A stretch of DNA of 40,812 bases, from NCBI GenBank assembly GCA_009842245.1, contig VYFT01000051.1, positions 5,793-46,604 of the forward strand, given 5' to 3'. How positions within the stretch are numbered: the first letter of the stretch is position 1; every line of letters begins with the position of its first letter. This document shows positions 35,113-40,812 of the stretch, in pieces. This DNA comes from Gammaproteobacteria bacterium (lineage in GTDB: Bacteria; Pseudomonadota; Gammaproteobacteria; Pseudomonadales; Azotimanducaceae). Made by a program: the position numbers and the translations under genes. The notes under the pieces were generated by a model. The model ran no database searches. It saw nothing but the letters and a program-made list of their open reading frames with translations, and was not told the DNA's origin.

Positions 35113-35910
35113 ATGACCCACGATGTAGGAAAGCTATTACACCGCAATCTTCGGTACGTAGTTGTCATTGTTGCCGCTTTGGTTTGTGTCAGTATAGCTG
35201 CGCAAACTACGCTTGAAGATGTCTTTGAAGAGATTGAGTCTTTAAACAAGCTTGCGATAGATGCGCAAGCGGATATCAATCATTTAGAGGACGAGCATGG
35301 GGACGTTAGACAGCAATACCGCAATAAACTGAAGACGATCGATGGCCAGAAAGTTCACAATCGAAACTTGGACCTGCAGATTCGAAAACAGGAAGATGCC
35401 TTAGAAATCTTGCAGAATTCCATTGCGGAGGTTGACTTGATCGAGTCGGCGATCACGCCGTTGATGTGGAGGATGATTGAGGGACTCGAACAATTGATCG
35501 AACTCGACAAACCGTTCCTATTGGAAGAACGGACAAAACGAGTTGCGGACCTACGCGAATTAATGGGACAGTTCAATGTGGAAGACTCCGAGAAATTCGC
35601 TCAAGTTCTGCGCGCATATCAAATTGAGAGCGACTACGGTCGTTCAATGGATGTGTCCCAGCAAGAACTAGAGCTCGATGATGGGGCACTACACAACGTG
35701 AATATCTTGCGCGTTGGTAGGATTGCGTTGGTGTACCAAACTCTACAAGGGGATAAAACGGGTTGGTGGAACCCTGAAACCAGAGAGTGGGAGCGACTTC
35801 CAAATAGCTACAACACGCCAATTAAGAATGGAATAAAGATGGCGAATAAGCAACTCACGAGCGGGTTGTTTATCGTGCCCATTCTAGTACCCGAAGAAGA
35901 GGAGGATTAA
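35113..35910 (+). CDS. DUF3450 family periplasmic coiled-coil protein of a TonB2 system
   Basis: The 265-residue protein has a signal peptide (NLRYVVVIVAALVCVSIAA, cleavage before QTT), a long coiled coil (about 35-110) and a conserved C-terminal part with VGRIALVYQTLQGDKTGWWNPE typical of DUF3450. Such proteins are nearly always encoded just upstream of TtpC-ExbB-ExbD-TonB and are thought to work in the periplasm with TtpC; the exact role is not known. ATG 35113 is preceded by AGGAG. Only 2 bases separate it from ttpC. Confidence 0.88.
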   Translation: MTHDVGKLLHRNLRYVVVIVAALVCVSIAAQTTLEDVFEEIESLNKLAIDAQADINHLEDEHGDVRQQYRNKLKTIDGQKVHNRNLDLQIRKQEDALEILQNSIAEVDLIESAITPLMWRMIEGLEQLIELDKPFLLEERTKRVADLRELMGQFNVEDSEKFAQVLRAYQIESDYGRSMDVSQQELELDDGALHNVNILRVGRIALVYQTLQGDKTGWWNPETREWERLPNSYNTPIKNGIKMANKQLTSGLFIVPILVPEEEED

Positions 35911-35912
35911 TC

Positions 35913-37457
35913 GTGCTGAGTATTTTTAAGTCGAACAAATCCTTGACAATGAAATCGGTTTTAATTCTTGGGCTAGTCTTCATGACTGCCTTAGGTTTTG
36001 CGCAGACAGACGATGAAGACGATGAGACATCCGGTAGCATTTTGGTGGATGAGGGTCTCACCGTACATCAAGCTCCAACATTGGACGAACTGCTGGAACG
36101 TATTAGAGAGCGTCGTGACGTCGAGAATCTTGCGCATCAACAACGTATCGATGCATTCGAACGTCAGGTTGCGGATCAACAGAATCAACTTGATAATGCG
36201 GAAGCGGAACTCAAGACGGAACAAGATCGTACAGAGAGGCTAGAAAGAACCATTAGTGACAATGACGCGACTATCGCGGATCGTCAACAAGAACTTGACG
36301 AAAAATTAGGTTCTTTACGCGAACTCTTTGGTGTATTGCAACAGGTGGCTGGGGACACGCGAGGCACTTTTCTGGCGTCCGTCGTGAGTGCAGAGCTTCC
36401 AGACCGAGACGTTTTTCTCAGTGATTTGGCTCAAAAAATGGGTACCGCCATGGAACTCGCATCGGTAGACGAGATGAACGAGATGTGGAGCTTAATGCTA
36501 GAGCACATTATTGAGACTGGCGAAGTGTCGCGTTGGACTGGTGAAGTACTAACCAACGAAGGTGGAACCAAGGAAGCGGAACTATTGCGAGTTGGCGCGT
36601 TCAACATCGTGGCGGAAAACGGATATGTCAATTACAGCTTGGATACGCAAAGGGTAGTAGACTTATCGAGACAACCATCGGGTGAATTCACAAGTACAGC
36701 GAAGAAACTGCACCGGGCAAGACCGGGTACGGGTAAACCAGTACCGTTCGCGATTGATCCGACTCGAGGATCAATATTGAGCCTTGAAACCGAACGTGCG
36801 ACGTTTGGAGAGATGGTCGGTTCTCCACTTGGTGGAATATTAAGCGGGAAGTGTTGGCTACCATTTTGCGATGGCCAAGGTGGTACGGTTGGTTCGATTA
36901 TCATCATGGTAGGTATCATCGGTGTCGTTTTAGCTGTCTGGCGAATGGTCGTTTTATTCTTTGTTCGTCAGAGAGTTACTGCACAGCAACAGGATTTCGA
37001 TAACCCACGCGACGACAATCCACTAGGAAAGTTACTACAGGTATACACGGAGAACAAGGATGTAGATAGTGAAACCTTGCAGTTAAAGATCGGGGAAGCC
37101 ATTCTCCATGAAATGCCTGCCTTAACTCGAAACATTTCGCTTGTTCAAGTGATTTCGGTAGTTGCACCACTCATGGGGTTATTGGGTACGGTAATCGGTA
37201 TGATTCAAACGTTCCAGGCGATCACGCTGTTCGGTACGGGGGATCCGAAGATCATGGCGGGAGGTATTTCTACCGCACTAATGACTACGGTGTTAGGTCT
37301 TTGTGTCGCGATTCCGACAGTATTGCTTCATGCATTGACTTCTCAGTTCAGTCGCTCGGTGATCCATGTACTGGATGAGCAATCGGAAGGACTAATCGCT
37401 GAACACGCAGAGATGAAGGGAACACCCGTACGCGAAGTCACACGGCAAGGTGATTAG
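35913..37457 (+). CDS. ttpC: TtpC-type MotA/TolQ/ExbB proton channel protein with periplasmic coiled coil
   Basis: TtpC is the extra ExbB-like component of TonB2 systems, needed with ExbB2, ExbD2 and TonB2 for transport in Vibrio. The 514 residues show a signal or first membrane segment (SVLILGLVFMTALGFA), an acidic linker, a coiled coil (about 60-140), a globular periplasmic part, and a C-terminal three-helix ExbB domain (about 325-490) with VISVVAPLMGLLGTVIGMIQTF and the STALMTTVLGLCVAIP pore helix. The start is GTG at 35913 with GGAGG 7 bases upstream; ATG 35949 is possible but lacks a ribosome-binding site. It sits between DUF3450 and exbB as in Vibrio and Shewanella. Confidence 0.9.
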   Translation: MLSIFKSNKSLTMKSVLILGLVFMTALGFAQTDDEDDETSGSILVDEGLTVHQAPTLDELLERIRERRDVENLAHQQRIDAFERQVADQQNQLDNAEAELKTEQDRTERLERTISDNDATIADRQQELDEKLGSLRELFGVLQQVAGDTRGTFLASVVSAELPDRDVFLSDLAQKMGTAMELASVDEMNEMWSLMLEHIIETGEVSRWTGEVLTNEGGTKEAELLRVGAFNIVAENGYVNYSLDTQRVVDLSRQPSGEFTSTAKKLHRARPGTGKPVPFAIDPTRGSILSLETERATFGEMVGSPLGGILSGKCWLPFCDGQGGTVGSIIIMVGIIGVVLAVWRMVVLFFVRQRVTAQQQDFDNPRDDNPLGKLLQVYTENKDVDSETLQLKIGEAILHEMPALTRNISLVQVISVVAPLMGLLGTVIGMIQTFQAITLFGTGDPKIMAGGISTALMTTVLGLCVAIPTVLLHALTSQFSRSVIHVLDEQSEGLIAEHAEMKGTPVREVTRQGD

Positions 37458-37471
37458 GAGGAGTAACAAGC

Positions 37472-37984
37472 ATGGACATATACCTGCTTATTTCTCGGTT
37501 CTTTGATCAAGGCGGTGATGTTCTATACCTAATCGCGGCTACCACGTTTTTAATGTGGGTGCTCATTTTTGAACGGGCATATTACTTTTTCTTCGAACAC
37601 AAGAAAGTCGTAAGCGATGTCGTTCATAAGTGGGAGTCTCGTGAGGAGCGTACAAGTTGGACTGCACATGCGATACGAGCCACCATGCTTTCACAGGCAA
37701 ACTCCAAGATTCGAGGTAGTATGCCGATTATTTTGACTTGTATCACATTGTGTCCCTTATTGGGTCTGCTCGGAACAGTTACCGGAATGATTCAAGTCTT
37801 CGATGCTATGGCAACTCAAGGTGGAAACGCACGTTCAATGGCCGCCGGCGTGTCGGCGGCCACCATCCCAACGATGTCCGGTATGATTGCGTCGTTGTCT
37901 GGTATTTTGGGAGCGACGTTTCTGAGGCGAAGAATCTCACACAATTCAGAATTGTTGAACGATGTTCTCACGATGGAACACTAG
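37472..37984 (+). CDS. exbB: ExbB2-type proton channel subunit
   Basis: The 170-residue inner-membrane protein is the short ExbB of TonB2 systems. It has three membrane helices (about 15-35, 90-112, 125-150), including TLCPLLGLLGTVTGMIQVFDAM and VSAATIPTMSGMIASLSG, which form the proton channel with ExbD. ATG 37472 is preceded by a strong GAGGAG. It lies 14 bases after ttpC and 12 before exbD. Confidence 0.94.
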   Translation: MDIYLLISRFFDQGGDVLYLIAATTFLMWVLIFERAYYFFFEHKKVVSDVVHKWESREERTSWTAHAIRATMLSQANSKIRGSMPIILTCITLCPLLGLLGTVTGMIQVFDAMATQGGNARSMAAGVSAATIPTMSGMIASLSGILGATFLRRRISHNSELLNDVLTMEH

Positions 37985-37996
37985 ATAGGAAACAAT

Positions 37997-38401
37997 ATGG
38001 CACTTGGAAAACAACGAAGCAGTAACGACGACGATAGCGACATTAACTTGACGCCGATGCTCGACGTGGTGTTCATCATGTTGATCTTTTTCATTGTTAC
38101 TGCGACATTTATCAAACAACCTGGTTTGGACGTGCTGCGTCCCGAAGCTCGGTCTGCGGAAAAGAAACCTCTGGTCAGTGTCCTCATTGCGGTGGGTCCA
38201 GCTGGTGACGTATGGATCGATAAAAAGAAAGTGGAACTTGACAATGTTCGCGCTCAGATTGAACGGTTACACGCCGAAAATCCTAAGGGAGGCATTGTGG
38301 TACAAGTCGATCGAGCAGCAAAGATTAAGGTTGTACGAGCGGTACTTGAAGCGGCGAGAGACGCGAAAGTCTTGGATGTTGCGCTAGCCACAGAAGACTG
38401 A
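37997..38401 (+). CDS. exbD: ExbD2-type energy transducer subunit
   Basis: The 134-residue protein has a short cytoplasmic start, one membrane helix with the essential aspartate in INLTPMLDVVFIMLIFF (about D23), and a periplasmic domain ending VVRAVLEAARDAKVLDVALAT. This is the full ExbD pattern. The start is ATG at 37997 with TAGGAAAC upstream. After it the operon is interrupted by a 416-bp gap before tonB. Confidence 0.95.
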   Translation: MALGKQRSSNDDDSDINLTPMLDVVFIMLIFFIVTATFIKQPGLDVLRPEARSAEKKPLVSVLIAVGPAGDVWIDKKKVELDNVRAQIERLHAENPKGGIVVQVDRAAKIKVVRAVLEAARDAKVLDVALATED

Positions 38402-38817
38402 CGACTAGCAGTCACTTAGCCGGTACTCCTATGTTTGCTGCGAACTAAACAGTAGTCTACTTTGTACGTGCTTGACGCAGATGTTTGGGTAAAGCAAGTG
38501 TGTGGTACGAAACGCATTACAGCACTCTAAATACAGGGACTAACAATGATGCGTTGCAGAGCAATTGTGTTCAGGTCCTTTAGAATTTTCAATCAATTCA
38601 CCAACGAAGTTTGTGAAGAGTATTGGCGATCTAGTCGGAGACTAAATTGAATGAATACTGTTCAGACTACCCTTAATCGCTTGATGATTCTCGTCCGCAA
38701 AAGTTGTTAACCGACTGTCAAAAATTGAGTAAAATAAAGTTTTTGTACGTTGATGCGTTGCGAGTCTCTGACTCGATACGCATAAGTTTCTTTGATTCTA
38801 AATTAGGAGAGAAGTAA
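38402..38817 (+). promoter_or_regulatory. exbD-tonB intergenic region with leader hairpin
   Basis: These 416 bases contain no recognisable gene. Near the end, ATGCG-TTG-CGAGTC-TCT-GACTCG-ATA-CGCAT (38753-38783) forms a hairpin with a 6-bp perfect inner stem, an internal bulge and a 5-bp outer stem, 34 bases before the tonB ATG. It is not followed by a pure T-run, so it is more likely a leader structure than a terminator. TAAAAT (38730-38735) could be a -10, with a poor -35. The gap is long for a TonB2 operon, where exbD and tonB are usually adjacent. Confidence 0.45.
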
Positions 38818-39426
38818 ATGTTCACGAGATATGGAATCGGTTTAGTAGCCGGCGCAGTAGTAACTGTTATATTGCTATACATCATGCAAGCCGTGATTGC
38901 AATTGACAAAAATCCTCTCAATGAAGCTCCAAAAATTCGGATCATGGAGTTTGCTCGACTGATTGAAGACGTCGCTCCTGAAATCAAGAAGACGGAAATG
39001 GAACCACCCCCACCTGTGGAAGAACTTCCTCCGGATATACCGAAGGTAGAGCATGACCAGTCTGGAGTTGGCCAAGACGTGTCCGATTGGAATTTCGACG
39101 CTCCGGACTTAGGTCTTGATCAACTGGGAGCAGGATCCTGGGATCAAGATGGAGACTACATGCCTTGGTTTAAGCCGGAACCTGAATATCCGACTAGGGC
39201 CTTACAGCGAGGACTTTCTGGGTACGTGATCGTGAAGTTCGACGTAACTGAAGAAGGTACTGTCGAGAACCCAGTAGTTGTAGAAGCAAAACCACCTGGT
39301 ATTTTTGACCGGTCAGCAATACGAGCGGCTTTGAAGTTTAAGTACAAGCCAAAAATTCTAAACGGCGAACCGGTACGCGTCAGAGACGTACATAACAGGA
39401 TTAAGTACGAGTTAGAAGAACAGTAG
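38818..39426 (+). CDS. tonB: TonB2-type energy transducer TonB
   Basis: TonB transmits inner-membrane proton force to outer-membrane receptors. The 202-residue protein has a membrane anchor (about 7-28), a short proline-rich segment (EPPPPVEELPPDIP), and the TonB C-terminal domain (about 120-200) with EPEYPTRALQRGLSGYVIVKFDV, here quoted in part, and FDRSAIRAALKFKYKP. The short spacer is typical of TonB2 proteins, which act with TtpC. ATG 38818 is preceded by TAGGAGA. A strong terminator follows. Confidence 0.94.
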   Translation: MFTRYGIGLVAGAVVTVILLYIMQAVIAIDKNPLNEAPKIRIMEFARLIEDVAPEIKKTEMEPPPPVEELPPDIPKVEHDQSGVGQDVSDWNFDAPDLGLDQLGAGSWDQDGDYMPWFKPEPEYPTRALQRGLSGYVIVKFDVTEEGTVENPVVVEAKPPGIFDRSAIRAALKFKYKPKILNGEPVRVRDVHNRIKYELEEQ

Positions 39427-39477
39427 TTCAACGGCTGAGTGTCGGTTAACGATCAGCCTTTGATACATCGCTTTGGG

Positions 39478-39513
39478 AACGTGCAGCATTTGCAGTGTTG
39501 CACGTTTTTGTTT
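39478..39513 (+). terminator. Intrinsic terminator after tonB
   Basis: AACGTGCA (39478-39485) and TGCACGTT (39499-39506) form a perfect 8-bp stem with a 13-base loop, followed at once by TTTTTGTTT. It lies about 50 bases after the tonB stop and is the clearest terminator in the window. The TPR genes beyond are therefore at least partly transcribed separately. Confidence 0.8.
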
Positions 39514-39638
39514 ATGCGTAGTTCCATTGGCGCGCTCGGTGTACGAAAAAATTGATGGTACTCTAGTCCCGTTGCCAATTACGTGGTCGCAGCAAATGCT
39601 CTTCAAGCTCTAGAGGACTGTCAAAGGACATCAACGAC

Positions 39639-40373
39639 ATGCGAAAACTGCCGTTTAAGCCTACACGTTTCGCTCTGCACAGATATTTATTCTTGGGGGG
39701 AGTTTACGTTTCGTTCCTTTGCATGGGAACGATCGCAGTAGAACAGACAATAGCGTCAATATCTACGTCAGAGAATGTCGGTACGGCGCAGAGCGAATCG
39801 GAAGAACTTGAAGAGCCGCAAAGTCGTCCGCCTAAGATAATTACGTCCTACAGTCTACAGATTATGGGGTCGTTCGCAGTGGTTGAGGAATACATTCAGG
39901 ACGAAGACTACGACGCCGCCGAACAAATGTTAGAGGTTATATGGAACGACGAGCCTGAACTGTCACGATCGGAAAAGGCTGAGGTTAAATATATGTCCAG
40001 TCGGATTGCACACATTCGACAAGATGTTGATGCGACCATTGAATTGCTCGAAGACGTACTCGAGTATCGCGAAAATATCTCCTACGAAAGAGAAGAGGAA
40101 ATCTTGCTTCGGTTGACAGAGCTGCATCTTTCAAAAGAGCAAAACTCCAAAGCTCACGACCGATTAAATGAGTGGTTGGATATTGTTGAGGAGCCAAAAG
40201 CATCCGAGCTGGCGTTTGCGGGAAATCTGTTCGTAAAGATTAAAAGCTACAGTCGAGCTAAAGAATATTTGAATCGTGCGATCGAGCAACAACAGGAACA
40301 GGGTGCCGATGTAGATTCGCGCTGGACCGAGTTGCTCGAATACGTCGAAAGTCAACTCAAAGCGTCGCGATAA
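39639..40373 (+). CDS. Exported TPR-like protein, TonB2-associated
   Basis: The 244-residue protein has an N-terminal membrane or signal segment (YLFLGGVYVSFLCMGTIAV), a Ser/Glu-rich linker, and then helical repeats of TPR character: EYIQDEDYDAAEQMLEVIW (about 87-105) and YSRAKEYLNRAIEQ (about 206-219). TPR proteins commonly follow tonB in these operons and may act in the periplasm; their role is not established. The start is ATG at 39639 with AAAGGA about 10 bases upstream. It lies after the tonB terminator, with no clear promoter in the 125-base gap. Confidence 0.7.
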   Translation: MRKLPFKPTRFALHRYLFLGGVYVSFLCMGTIAVEQTIASISTSENVGTAQSESEELEEPQSRPPKIITSYSLQIMGSFAVVEEYIQDEDYDAAEQMLEVIWNDEPELSRSEKAEVKYMSSRIAHIRQDVDATIELLEDVLEYRENISYEREEEILLRLTELHLSKEQNSKAHDRLNEWLDIVEEPKASELAFAGNLFVKIKSYSRAKEYLNRAIEQQQEQGADVDSRWTELLEYVESQLKASR

Positions 40374-40425
40374 TCAAGTATCATTCTTTAAGGGAACGAA
40401 ATATCAATCTAACAGAGGGAATATT

Positions 40426-40794
40426 ATGAAACGATCATTTGTATCTTGCTTTGTGATTTGTGGTGTGTTCTTTATTGCCGAGTTTGCCGCGGAACGAGCA
40501 ACCGATCCGAGCTCGACCCTATCAGAACTCGTGGGTGTAGTGAGTGCGCAGAGTACAGTAGACGAGAAACCTGAGGACCCACGACCAAAACGGAAATTGT
40601 TACCAGTTTCGAGTAAATTCTTCAATCAGATTGAAAGGATCACCACCGCTATTGACGAAGAAGAAGACTTCGAGAAGGCGCGGGAAATATTGGATCAATG
40701 TTTGGAGCAATCCAAAAAGTGGAGTGAGCGCGAACTCGCGATGTTTCACCGCAGGTATGCGAACGTGGGACTATTATTGGAAGATTATGACTGA
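40426..40794 (+). CDS. Exported TPR-like protein, short; possibly cut off by a stop codon
   Basis: The 122 codons encode a signal-like start (SFVSCFVICGVFFIAEFAA), a proline/charged linker, and one TPR-like helix pair (EEEDFEKAREILDQCLEQ then ERELAMFHRRYANVGLLLEDYD). It stops with TGA at 40792-40794 exactly where a second repeat would begin; the same frame continues as TLEHRK to the window edge. Proteins of this sort in TonB2 operons usually carry several more repeats. It may be a genuinely short protein, a nonsense-interrupted gene or an early frameshift; the window ends too soon to tell. ATG 40426 has AGAGGGAA upstream. Confidence 0.6.
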   Translation: MKRSFVSCFVICGVFFIAEFAAERATDPSSTLSELVGVVSAQSTVDEKPEDPRPKRKLLPVSSKFFNQIERITTAIDEEEDFEKAREILDQCLEQSKKWSERELAMFHRRYANVGLLLEDYD

Positions 40795-40812
40795 ACGCTC
40801 GAACACCGGAAG

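Noticed and set aside
1..40812. CRISPR array, tRNA or rRNA genes
   Set aside because: No regularly spaced repeats, cloverleaf with CCA end or rRNA-like sequence was seen when reading both strands; a computed scan was not possible.

Overview
The window is a contiguous piece of a gammaproteobacterial chromosome of moderate GC content. The evidence is the lipid A, Kdo and peptidoglycan genes, an RNase E with a long tail, the yceD-rpmF-plsX-fab cluster in the order known from Pseudomonas-like bacteria, a PhoU/Pst phosphate system with the enlarged gammaproteobacterial PstA and PstC, and a TonB2-type operon (DUF3450, TtpC, ExbB, ExbD, TonB, TPR) typical of marine gammaproteobacteria. The genus cannot be told from what is visible.

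Layout. 1-3411 (+): the end of msbA, then lpxK, kdsB and murB, tightly packed for envelope synthesis. 3433-6120 (-): rne, with a 548-bp divergent leader containing hairpins. 6669-8127: rluC (+) and the Maf-family yceF (-), which converge and overlap by 65 bp. 8174-15946 (+): a strong sigma70-like promoter, then yceD, rpmF, plsX, fabD, fabG, acpP, fabF, mltG, tmk and holB, linking ribosome, fatty acid, cell wall and replication genes. 15933-17258 (-): the prolidase pepQ. 17579-21491 (+): a three-subunit molybdenum hydroxylase (FAD, 2Fe-2S, Mo-cofactor) followed by a small MoaD/ThiS-like protein ending in Gly-Gly.

21492-26186 is the accessory part. Two paralogous outer-membrane beta-barrel genes lie in opposite orientation within arms of an inverted duplication of about 1.18 kb (about 21590-22769 and 24862-26040). 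Between the arms is a BtuB-like TonB-dependent receptor gene. Both arms carry the 3' end of an IS3-family transposase and a decayed remnant of another gene. The IS3 remnant at the inner edge of the left arm runs into the receptor gene, and its bases appear to supply the last codons of the receptor, replacing the usual terminal aromatic residue.

26187-34673 (-): phoB-phoR-pstS-pstC-pstA-pstB-phoU in one unbroken run, several genes overlapping, so phosphate sensing, uptake and feedback are probably cotranscribed. 35113-40794 (+): DUF3450, ttpC, exbB, exbD, a 416-bp gap with a leader hairpin, tonB, a clear intrinsic terminator, and two TPR-type exported proteins, the second ending at a stop codon close to the window edge. 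The TonB2 machinery could energise receptors such as the one in the inverted duplication; that link is inference.

No tRNA, rRNA or CRISPR array was seen. Many genes start at TTG or GTG and overlap the stop of the preceding gene.
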